A stretch of 64,000 nucleotides of DNA from an uncultured Flavobacteriaceae bacterium (GTDB lineage: Bacteria; Bacteroidota; Bacteroidia; Flavobacteriales; Flavobacteriaceae). How positions within the stretch are numbered: position 1 is the first letter of the stretch; each line of letters opens with the position of its first letter. The stretch lies in the NCBI GenBank assembly GCA_943842245.1, contig CALTAJ010000002.1, forward strand, positions 186,001-250,000, written 5' to 3'. The position numbers and the translations under genes were made by a program. Below, one piece after another: positions 33,640 to 43,247 of the stretch. The notes below the pieces were generated by a model, which saw only the letters and a program-made list of their open reading frames with translations, was not told where the DNA came from and ran no database searches.

Positions 33640-35950
33640 ACGAATAAAAAATATAATTTATTTATATTTTTTGTGTCGTTCCTATTATTATTTTTCTTTT
33701 CAGAATTTAGTTTATCAGCTCAAGGTACTTTTTCCCTAGACTCAAATGGTGTTACGGTAAAATGTACTGGTTGCGTTGCAGGGGACTCAGGTATTGTAGG
33801 TGGGCAAACCTATACGGCTTATAGTACTGCATCTTTAGCTGCTAAACCTATAGGTGATACCGATTGGAATAGAGTAGTTACTTCTCTTGTTACAGACATG
33901 TCCGATTTATTTTTAAATCAAGCCACATTTAATCAAGATATTAGTTCTTGGGATACTTCGAATGTCACTACTATGAAGGATATGTTTAGAGGAGCGAGTG
34001 CATTTAATCAAGATCTATCCTCTTGGACTGTTAGTAATGTACTTAATATGCAACAAACTTTTTTTAAAGCTGTAGCTTTTAACAATGGTGGCAGTGCCTT
34101 GATTAATAATTGGAATGTTAGTAGTGTTACTAACATGGTAGGGATGTTTAGTGAAGCAACATCATTTAACCGACCTCTAGAGAGCTGGAACGTTAGTAGT
34201 GTTACAAGAATGGATAGAATGTTTAAATATGCTTCAGCATTTGATAAACCTTTAAATGGCTGGAACGTTAGTAGTGTTAATAATATGGCTGGAATGTTTT
34301 TTGACGCTAGAGTATTTAACCAACCTCTAAACAGCTGGAACGTTAGTAGTGTTACAAATATGTCTCAGATGTTTTTGGATGCAAGGGCTTTTAATCAAGA
34401 TCTAAGTAGCTGGAACAATAGAGTTAGTAGTGTATCTACGATGGCTCAGATGTTTCAAGGAGCACGGGCTTTTAACAATGATGGCAGTCCCTTGATTAAT
34501 AATTGGGACACTTCTAGTGTAAACACAATGAATGGTATGTTTAATGGTGCAATTAACTTTAATCAACCTCTAAATAATTGGGATGTTTCTAATGTGACTA
34601 ATCTGAGTTTTACTTTTTCTAATGCAACCATTTTTAATCAAGATCTATCTGATTGGGATACTAGTAGTGTCGAAACAATGCAAGCTACATTTTTGAATGC
34701 AAGGGCTTTTAATAAAACTCTTACAAGAGATGGTAACAAATGGAATACTTCTAGTGTCGAGACTATGAAGGATATGTTTAGCGGAGCAATAGCTTTTAAT
34801 AAAGATATTAGTTCTTGGGATACTTCAAGTGTCGAGACCTATTGATTCTAGATATGTTTAATGGTGCTTCAGCATTTGACAAACCTCTAAACACCTGGAA
34901 CGTTAGTAGTGTTAAAAATATGGCTAGAATGTTTTTGAACGCTATAGCTTTTAATCAACCTCTAAATAATTGGAATGTTTCTAATGTGATTAGTCTGCAA
35001 AGCACATTTAGTAATGCGGATAGTTTTAATCAACCTCTAAATAATTGGAACACTTCATCTGTTCAATATATGAGCTGCAACTTTCAGAGCAAATGATCTA
35101 TTTAATCAAAATCTTTCTAGTTGGGTTACTTCTAGTGTTGACACATATGCAACATACATTTATGAATAATACTGTCTTTAACAACGGCCAATCATCAGGT
35201 GGGTATCCAATACCTTGCAGTGGGATACATCAAGTGCTACAACGAATGGATAGTATGTTTGAAATGCAACCGCTTTTAATGGTAATATCAGTGGCTGGAA
35301 TGTAAGCTATGTTACTGCAATGGACAGAATGTTTTTTAACGCATCAGTTTTTAATCAAGATCTCTCTAATTGGAATACTTCTAGTGCAACTACTCTTAAG
35401 GCAATGTTTAATGGAGCAACTATTTTTAATAATGGGCTCTCAGCTGGTGTTCCATCAACTATTATGAATTGGAACACTTCAAGTGTTACAACTATTGAAT
35501 CTACTTTTGCAAGTGCACCTGCATTTAATGGTAATATCAGTGGTTGGGATGTAAGTAATGTTACATCGGCAAATAACCTTTTCAATGGCTGCTTCAAGAT
35601 TTAATCATCCTTTGGGTGGATGGGATGTAACATCAATTACTACTATGAATAATATGTTCGACTGCGCTTCTTGCTTTGATCAAGATCTCAACTGCTGGTG
35701 CGTGGTACACAACCCTAGTAGATTCATCTTTTAGTAACAGTTCACCCTATAAATTCAAAACCACTTTTTTTACCTAGATGGGCGGAGCCCTGCGACCCAT
35801 CAATTAGTTTTGCGCTTCAACAATTGCCAAGATGATGGGCTAATAACTCCCACTATTGTTAGTTCAGGTGGAACTTTTACCGCCTCAATTACCGGAGGAC
35901 TTGTTCATAGAAATAATCAATGGGGTTCTGGTAAAGCAGATTTTTTAGAT
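33640..35950 (+). pseudogene. Frameshifted 5' part of giant BspA-like/DUF285 repeat surface protein
   Basis: Many copies of the DUF285 repeat (MxxMFxxAxxFNQxLxxWNVSSVTN) spread over track ORFs 33673-34845, 34815-35096, 35045-35305, 35320-35604 in changing frames. Confidence 0.75.
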
Positions 35951-35951
35951 A

Positions 35952-38900
35952 TTGATCGCAACTACAGGTGTAATTAATCCATCGAACTCTCTTGCTGGAG
36001 TATATGATATAACTTATTCAACTGGCGCTTGTAAAAGTTTCACAACCTCAATTACTATTCGCTCTGTAAATAATCCAGTGTATCAACTAAGCTATGCATC
36101 TAGTCCAATTTGTAAAAGTGCTGGAGGAACAATCACACCGACAATAATTCCTACAAACTCTCATCGAACACTTCCTTTCATAAATTTAGATCCTGGAAAT
36201 CCAGTAAGTTGGACTAATGTTGGGAGTGTTACTGGAGGAACTACTGGTATTTTATCGAATTTAACAACGAATTCTTCCTTTACCCACTGGGAGTTGAAGG
36301 ATGATGGTAATCCTAATGTCTGGACAGACGATGGAACTTATCACCCGAACTTTGTGACAAGAAATAATAATGGAAATATAAAACATAATGAAGGAATGTC
36401 CCTGGAATTTACTGCTCCAGGAGGCTTAAATGATTTAATTGAAAATGATTACACTGGTGATAGTGGATTTTTTCCAAGGAAATCACAATCAGTTTCTGTA
36501 TGGGTAAAGGAATATGATTGGACTGACCGGGATAATAAAACTATTATCTATGAATGGACAAGTGGCAGTAGTCAGGGGATTTCATCTCTTTGGTCTCAAG
36601 GTGGAAAATGGAAATATAGAATTGGATTTGGAGGGTCAAGAGATAGAATTGGATTACCGATTGCCTCTGGTGGTGGACATTTTATAATAGCAGATAATAC
36701 GCTGAATAACAATCAGTGGTATCACTTATTAATAACAAGAGATGTAGATGGAGGCCCTGGATCAGGAGACCAGACCGGGGTTGTTAAATTTTATGTTGAC
36801 GGTGTTTTAACGGGTACTGTGACTGAAACTTTAAATTTGGAGTATCCCGCTGATGGAGCTATTATGTTTGGTAGAAATTCAAACACAGAAAGAACGCCAG
36901 ATACCAATGGTTTTGAATTTGAAGGAGAATTTGGCCCAATTAGAATTTTTCAATTTGAATTAACACAATCTGAAGTTGAATACGAATATGATATGTTTGC
37001 CCTTCGATACAAAGGTTCTTTCTCAGCAACCCCTGGCGGACTTTCAATTAATTTAGCAACCGGAATAATCGATGTTTCAGCTTCCGCTTCTGGGACTTAT
37101 GTAGTTTTAGCCACATGGACAGAGCCCACAAGTGGTAAAACACATACTGCAAGTTCAACAGTTACCATTGGAGATTCTGACGCTAGTTTTAGTTATCCTT
37201 TAAACACTTATTGCGAATCCAATGATTCGGTAATTACTCCAACTATAACAGAGGCTGGAGGAGTTTTTAGTGCTTCAGGGGGTTTGACATTAAATACGGG
37301 TACAGGTGGAATTACACCCTCAACATCTACCCCTGGAACGTACACTGTATCATACACAACCGCTGCAACATGTTCAAGAACATCAACTGTAACCATAACT
37401 ATTACTGCAAAAGATTCTCCTTCACTTACATACACTACTAGCAATAGTTGTGAAGATGTTGATGGATCTGTTTCCTTTAGTCCCGCCTTAAGTATAGCTG
37501 GAGGAACTTTTTCTGTTTCTCCTGCAAGTGGACTCGCAATTGATTCTTCAGGTGTAATTACTCCCTCTGCTTCGTCTGTTAATTTATATACCATTACATA
37601 CACCACCACTGGAACATGTCCAGGAACCGTAAGTGTAACATTTGAAATTTTACCTGTTGATGATCCTACTTTTAGCTACTCTACAATTAATTTCTGTCAA
37701 TCAAGTACTTCAGAAATAACTCCAACAATATCAGGAACTCCAGGAGGAGTTTTTAGTCTCTCTCCTGCTACTGGTCTGTCATTTGATACCACCACAGGTG
37801 GAATTATACCGTCGCTATCTAGTGTTGGTTCTTATACTATAGGATATACTACCTCTGGGCCATGCGCACAAACTTCGTCTTTAACCATAGCTATTACTGC
37901 GTCAGATTCTCCGACACTTTCATACCCGAGTTATAGTAGCTGTATAAATGTTGATCCAGCTGTTTCCTATAGTCCCTCCTTAAGTATAGCGGGAGGAAGT
38001 TTTTCTGTTTCTCCTCCAAGTGGACTAGCAATTAATTCTTCAACAGGTGTGATTTCTCCATCTATTTCTTCTGTTGGTTCTTATACTATAGAATATATAA
38101 CCTCTGGAACATGTTCAGGAACCCTAAGTGTAACATTTGAAATTTTACCTGCAGACGATCCAACTTTTAGTTTTTCTAAAAGTTCTTACTGTTCGAATCT
38201 ACCAAATTCAATTACTCCAACTATAACAGGAGATGCTGGGGTTTTTAGTGCTCCAGGTGGTTTAATAATTAATTCTACTACAGGTGTAATATCACCTTCT
38301 GCATCTACTCCTGGAACCTATACAGTAACATACACAACCTCTGGTCTGTGTCCAGCAACATCAAGTGCTACTATAACAATTAATTTAGGAGAAAGTTCAT
38401 TATTTAATTATCCACAAGACAAATACTGTAAAGGAACTTTAGGAACAGTTACTCCAACAGTAGAAACCTTAGGTGGGACATTTACCTTCACTCCTCTTGG
38501 ATTAAACATTGACTCTTCTACTGGAGAAATTAATACTAGCCTTTCCTCTGTAGCTACCTATACAATAGAGTATACTATTTCTGGAACATGCTCTGAAACA
38601 TCTTCATTCATTTTAGTAATCAATGATTTTAAAGAAGATTCTAGTTTTAGCTACCCTGCAAAATCGTACTGTGTTAGTGATATATCAACTGTTACTCCGA
38701 CAATAAAGACTCTTGGCGGTACATTTTCTGTAAGCCCATCAGGTTTAAATATAAATTTAACCACAGGAATTATAAATCCAAGCTTATCTTCGGTTGGAAG
38801 TTACACTATTGAATATACTACAGCTGGTGATTGCCAAAATACATCTTCAACAACTATTGAAATAAAGCCAGAAGACAATTCAAGCTTTAGCTACGGCTCA

Positions 38901-41879
38901 AACCTTTTCTGTACGAGTGAAACAAATGTAGCTACTCCTACAATAACAACTCCCGGAGGAACATTTACTTTCAGTCCCTTAGGATTAAGCATTGATCTTT
39001 TAACTGGTGTTATATCTCCAGGTAGTTCTTTAACTGGAACTTATAGCATTACTTACACTACTCCAATAACTAAGAATTTAAGCTATAGAATTCCTCAAGA
39101 AGATAACTTAATTGGTCATTATCCTCTAGATGATAATAATGAAGATGTCAGTGGTAATGGATATCATGGAACAGTCACATCAACATCCAACCCCATTGGA
39201 GCTAATAATAGATTTGGAACTCCATTTTCTGCTTTAGAGTTTGATGGTGATGATTCAATCTATTTTGGTAATGAAATTATAGATGAATTTAATGGGACTT
39301 CTAGTGACTCATTTACAATTAGTATTTGGCTGAGATATGATTATGATAGTGAATCATATAATGAAACTGACTTTATGTCTCTTGGACAATATGGATGTAG
39401 TGATAGTGATAGAGGTGTTATATTTAGAGCTGGTGAATCTGGTATATCTGATTTTGGTGCTTGCAGTAGAAGAGGGCATATAACTGGTGACTTTTCTGAT
39501 GATACATGGCATCACTTTGTCTATAGATATAATAGGAATGTAGGTAGAACTATTTTCGTTGATGGTATTTTTAGAACTGTAGAAAATAATAACCGTACAA
39601 ATATGCATAATATTATTAGGCATGGGTTAACAATTGGTGGAGGCTATCAAGAAAGTGGTAGAGGGCTGGATCCAGTTGCTGATGGTTATGTTGGCTTTTT
39701 GGATGATCTAAAAATATGGAACACTCCTTTAACAGATGATGAAATTTTAAATTTATATAGCGATGAAGATGCTCCTCCCGCTATTCCTTCTTTAGGTCCA
39801 GTAACTTTAGGCTGTGTTAATAGTACTACTATTTCTGTAACCATATCTTCTCTTGTGACAGGTACTTTTGATTATGGCTATCCCCCAGAGATAAAATTTT
39901 GTGCAAATGACTCTGATCTTACACCTTCAATTAGTGGCTTAGCTTCTGGAACGTTTTATAGTCTACCCGATGGATTAGATATAAATTCAACAACTGGAAA
40001 AATTGATTTTCAAAGTTCAACTCCAGGAACATATAATATCTTCTATGAAGTCCCATCTCTTTGTGGAGGCTCAACTACTTCTTCAACGATTGTTCTCAAT
40101 GAGTGCTCTGCTTCCTCCCCTAATGATCCTGATGATCCTGATACTTGCGATACTGATGGTGATGGTGTTTGTTGTGCTAGTGAAACAATCTACGGGTCAA
40201 ATTGTGAAGACCCATGTAGTTATTTTTTTCCCGATGTAAGATTTAATAATATAAGTTCAGAATGGAATACTCTTGATTGTGATGGAGATGGGGTTGTAAA
40301 TGAAGATGAGCTCATTGACAATACTGACCCAAGAAATGCTTGTAGTTATAAAGTAGAAAGTAGGTCAATACCTGTCATAAATAATGGTTTAGATTGTGAC
40401 GGGGACGGAGTTAGTGGAAGGAACGAAGTGCTTAATGATAAAACAAACCCTTTAAATAGCTGCTCTGTTGATATTAATAATATTACTCTACAAGTAACCT
40501 CGATAGAAGACTGTGATGGCGATGGTGTTATAAACTCAAAAGAGGTTAACGACAATACTGATCCGTTTAATGGGTGTAGTTTTATTATTAGCAGCGTAAG
40601 CACGTTAACCAGTCTAGCTTGGCAAGCCTTAGATTGTGATGGAGATGGCGTCCTAAATGGAAATGAAATAAATGATGGGACTGATGTCTATGATAGATGT
40701 GATTATAATTATTATAGTATAACTGTTTTTCCTGAAAGAGGATTTGATTGTGATGGTGACGGCATTAGTAACTGGCAAGAAGTTGTAAACAGCAAAACGA
40801 ACCCAAAAGATCCTTGTGATTTTGATTTAGAATTTATTGATTCACCTTTCAGCGATCAATGGGGGGAATTAGATTGTGACGGAGATAATTATATCAATTT
40901 AGTTGATAAATTTCCACTTAACAGACTTGAGTGGTTTGATACTGACAATGACAAAATAGGAAATAATCAAGATTTAGATGATGATAATGATGGTATCGAA
41001 GATATTAAAGAGGGTCTTGAGGATTTAGACAATGATGGGATTCCAAATTCTCTAGATAATGATAGTGATGGAGATGGCTGCTTTGATGCAAGTGAAGCAG
41101 GATACATTGATCCTGATTTTGATGGAATAATAGGTAGCGGAATACCTGAAATTGATTCCAATGGGAAGGTTTCTTCAAGTATAGGATATGTTGAAATTGC
41201 AGATAATGATATTAATGGAATATTAGATTTCTTAGAATCAGGTTCACTCATTTTTGAAATTTTTAAAGAGCCTAATAATACCACAATGATCACAAGAGAA
41301 TCAGAAATTGAAATTTCAATTCTGGTTAATTCAGAAAATAAAATTTCCTACAAGTGGCAGGTTAATAAAAGTTTAGGTACTTCTTCGCCTAACATTAGTG
41401 AATGGGTCGAAATTACTGACGATAATATGTATGGTGGGACAAAAACTAATAAGTTAACTATCTCAAATCCTCTATTTAGCATGGAGGGATGGAGCTATAG
41501 GGCTATAGCTAGCTCTCCTAGTTATCTTTGTCAAGAAGAAATCATTTCCAAGCCAAGTGAATTAATAATTGCCAATTTAATTATTCCAAATGCATTTTCT
41601 CCCGATGGAGATGGAATAAATGATACTTGGACTATCAGAGGGGACTTGAATCAAAATTATCCAAATAATAAAATTTATATTTTCAATAGATGGGGAGTAA
41701 GTGTATTTGAATCTAAAGGATATCAAAATAATTGGAACGGAAGTAATAATAGTAATTCAAGTGGAAATCGCTCCTCAAACCTTCCTGTGGGAACATATTT
41801 TTATGTTTTGGACTTAAATGGAGATGGATCTAATGTAAAAAAAGGATACGTCTATCTAACCCGCATGAGCAATGAATAA
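35952..41879 (+). CDS. Giant secreted protein: LamG/Ig-like repeats, TSP3-like Ca-binding repeats, T9SS type B sorting (CHU_C) domain; likely 3' portion of the same gene as 33640-35950
   Basis: 1975 aa; repeated FSYPxxxYCxxxxxxTPTIxxxGGxFSxSPxGLxIDxxTGxIxPSxSxxGTYTVxYTT; DCDGDGVxNxxExxxxTDP repeats; C-term PNAFSPDGDGINDTWTI...IFNRWGVSVFES. Confidence 0.85.
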   Translation: MIATTGVINPSNSLAGVYDITYSTGACKSFTTSITIRSVNNPVYQLSYASSPICKSAGGTITPTIIPTNSHRTLPFINLDPGNPVSWTNVGSVTGGTTGILSNLTTNSSFTHWELKDDGNPNVWTDDGTYHPNFVTRNNNGNIKHNEGMSLEFTAPGGLNDLIENDYTGDSGFFPRKSQSVSVWVKEYDWTDRDNKTIIYEWTSGSSQGISSLWSQGGKWKYRIGFGGSRDRIGLPIASGGGHFIIADNTLNNNQWYHLLITRDVDGGPGSGDQTGVVKFYVDGVLTGTVTETLNLEYPADGAIMFGRNSNTERTPDTNGFEFEGEFGPIRIFQFELTQSEVEYEYDMFALRYKGSFSATPGGLSINLATGIIDVSASASGTYVVLATWTEPTSGKTHTASSTVTIGDSDASFSYPLNTYCESNDSVITPTITEAGGVFSASGGLTLNTGTGGITPSTSTPGTYTVSYTTAATCSRTSTVTITITAKDSPSLTYTTSNSCEDVDGSVSFSPALSIAGGTFSVSPASGLAIDSSGVITPSASSVNLYTITYTTTGTCPGTVSVTFEILPVDDPTFSYSTINFCQSSTSEITPTISGTPGGVFSLSPATGLSFDTTTGGIIPSLSSVGSYTIGYTTSGPCAQTSSLTIAITASDSPTLSYPSYSSCINVDPAVSYSPSLSIAGGSFSVSPPSGLAINSSTGVISPSISSVGSYTIEYITSGTCSGTLSVTFEILPADDPTFSFSKSSYCSNLPNSITPTITGDAGVFSAPGGLIINSTTGVISPSASTPGTYTVTYTTSGLCPATSSATITINLGESSLFNYPQDKYCKGTLGTVTPTVETLGGTFTFTPLGLNIDSSTGEINTSLSSVATYTIEYTISGTCSETSSFILVINDFKEDSSFSYPAKSYCVSDISTVTPTIKTLGGTFSVSPSGLNINLTTGIINPSLSSVGSYTIEYTTAGDCQNTSSTTIEIKPEDNSSFSYGSNLFCTSETNVATPTITTPGGTFTFSPLGLSIDLLTGVISPGSSLTGTYSITYTTPITKNLSYRIPQEDNLIGHYPLDDNNEDVSGNGYHGTVTSTSNPIGANNRFGTPFSALEFDGDDSIYFGNEIIDEFNGTSSDSFTISIWLRYDYDSESYNETDFMSLGQYGCSDSDRGVIFRAGESGISDFGACSRRGHITGDFSDDTWHHFVYRYNRNVGRTIFVDGIFRTVENNNRTNMHNIIRHGLTIGGGYQESGRGLDPVADGYVGFLDDLKIWNTPLTDDEILNLYSDEDAPPAIPSLGPVTLGCVNSTTISVTISSLVTGTFDYGYPPEIKFCANDSDLTPSISGLASGTFYSLPDGLDINSTTGKIDFQSSTPGTYNIFYEVPSLCGGSTTSSTIVLNECSASSPNDPDDPDTCDTDGDGVCCASETIYGSNCEDPCSYFFPDVRFNNISSEWNTLDCDGDGVVNEDELIDNTDPRNACSYKVESRSIPVINNGLDCDGDGVSGRNEVLNDKTNPLNSCSVDINNITLQVTSIEDCDGDGVINSKEVNDNTDPFNGCSFIISSVSTLTSLAWQALDCDGDGVLNGNEINDGTDVYDRCDYNYYSITVFPERGFDCDGDGISNWQEVVNSKTNPKDPCDFDLEFIDSPFSDQWGELDCDGDNYINLVDKFPLNRLEWFDTDNDKIGNNQDLDDDNDGIEDIKEGLEDLDNDGIPNSLDNDSDGDGCFDASEAGYIDPDFDGIIGSGIPEIDSNGKVSSSIGYVEIADNDINGILDFLESGSLIFEIFKEPNNTTMITRESEIEISILVNSENKISYKWQVNKSLGTSSPNISEWVEITDDNMYGGTKTNKLTISNPLFSMEGWSYRAIASSPSYLCQEEIISKPSELIIANLIIPNAFSPDGDGINDTWTIRGDLNQNYPNNKIYIFNRWGVSVFESKGYQNNWNGSNNSNSSGNRSSNLPVGTYFYVLDLNGDGSNVKKGYVYLTRMSNE

Positions 41880-42825
41880 TTATAACTTTAAAATAGTTAT
41901 CCTTCTAATGTTCTTGAATGTATTTTTGATTCGAGCTCAGCAAGAGCTCAGCTTTAATCACTACATGTTTAACAGCCAGTTATTTAATCCTGCTTTTGTT
42001 GGCTTAGAAGAAAATCTAACAATAAGCTCAATTCACAACTTGCAGTGGATAGGCTTTGATGGAAACCCAGTAACTAATTCAATCCTTTTAAGTTCTCCTT
42101 TAAAAAATAATTTAGGAGCTGGTTTAGAAGTAATTAATGATAGAATCGGGCCGGTGAATAATAATTTTATTGCCATTAATACCGTTTATCATCTTAAATT
42201 GAATAAAAATAGTCACAGCCTTTCATTAGGTCTTAAACTAAGCGGTAACGACCATAATATAAATTTAAGGAGCACAGACTTTGATGACTTATCTGATCCA
42301 AATGCAAGAAACACAGATAATTATTTTGTTGAAAATATAGGTTTTGGATTACATTTTCAAACTGATAAATTATATCTAGGTTTTTCTATTCCCTATTTTT
42401 TTGAAAATAAAATAACAAACAAACAAAGACATTATTACTTATCAGGTGGTTATAAAAAAGGATTAAGTGATAAATTAACAATCAATCCTAACTTTTTATT
42501 AAAAAAGACCGCTAATGCTCCTACAAGTATTGATGTCTCCTCTATTGTTTTTTATGAAGATTTATTTTGGTTTGGTGTAAATTATGGGGCGAGTCAAAGG
42601 GGTCTTTTCTCTGCAAATACATCCGGTGGAAGTGTAAGTTTTCTCTCTGGAATTAAATTAAATTCTTCTTTTTCCATAGGGTATTCAATTTCATCACAAC
42701 TAGGGGGATGGACAGCATCTGTTAACAGTCCTTCTCATGAAATATATCTGAAATTTAGCGCATCTAAAAATAGAACTGAATCAGTTGATAATAGCTCGAC
42801 AGAGGAAAGTAAAATAAACAAATAG
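41872..42825 (+). CDS. PorP/SprF family type IX secretion system membrane protein
   Basis: QQELSFNHYMFNSQLFNPAFVGLEENLTISSIHNLQWIGFDGNP; follows T9SS cargo gene. Confidence 0.88.
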   Translation: MNNYNFKIVILLMFLNVFLIRAQQELSFNHYMFNSQLFNPAFVGLEENLTISSIHNLQWIGFDGNPVTNSILLSSPLKNNLGAGLEVINDRIGPVNNNFIAINTVYHLKLNKNSHSLSLGLKLSGNDHNINLRSTDFDDLSDPNARNTDNYFVENIGFGLHFQTDKLYLGFSIPYFFENKITNKQRHYYLSGGYKKGLSDKLTINPNFLLKKTANAPTSIDVSSIVFYEDLFWFGVNYGASQRGLFSANTSGGSVSFLSGIKLNSSFSIGYSISSQLGGWTASVNSPSHEIYLKFSASKNRTESVDNSSTEESKINK

Positions 42826-42848
42826 GAAAAAAACTATTTGTTTATTTT
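42811..42848. terminator. Bidirectional intrinsic terminator overlapping PorP/SprF stop codon
   Basis: Perfect 15-bp inverted repeat AAAATAAACAAATAG-N8-CTATTTGTTTATTTT. Confidence 0.7.
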
Positions 42849-42863
42849 GAAAGAGTTTTTGGA

Positions 42864-42953
42864 TTAACTTTTAGCCACTTGTAATCCGAACCAAATAATA
42901 GTAAAACCAATTGCAATCATTGTTAATGCCAGCTCTTTTAAAATTATTTGCAT
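42864..42953 (-). CDS. 29-aa single-TM micro-protein
   Basis: MQIILKELALTMIAIGFTIIWFGLQVAKS*; similar to micro-ORF at 47040. Confidence 0.5.
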   Translation of the reverse strand: MQIILKELALTMIAIGFTIIWFGLQVAKS

Positions 42954-42992
42954 TTCAATTATTTTTTTCAAGCCTATTTAATAGCATCATAA

Positions 42993-43131
42993 TTATGATG
43001 TTTCGTTTTCTATTTTTCTTTTGATAACGATTATCTCTTCTTTTGAATATCGTTTATTATTCCAATATAAAGTAGATTGAGATTCAGGAAGAACTAAACC
43101 TTTAAAAAAACCATCTTTCTTTAGTATTCAT
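42993..43131 (-). pseudogene. Small ORF interrupted at a 7-nt homopolymer
   Basis: MNTKERWFF(+1)KGLVLPESQSTLYWNNKRYSKEEIIVIKRKIENETS* is restored if the T7 tract (coding strand) is read as T6. Confidence 0.35.
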
Positions 43132-43247
43132 AATTTTATAAAACAGAATTTCGAATTTATTAGTTTTTTTGAAAAATTGAATTTTTTTTGAGTGTATGTT
43201 CAGTAAAAAATTAATAATTGCCTGACGTTAATAAAAGATCATTTCTT

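Noticed and set aside
33900-34900. Direct DNA repeats (e.g. TGGAACGTTAGTAGTGTTA) that could suggest a CRISPR or satellite
   Set aside because: Period and translation match DUF285 protein repeats (WNVSSVTNM...), so this is coding repetition
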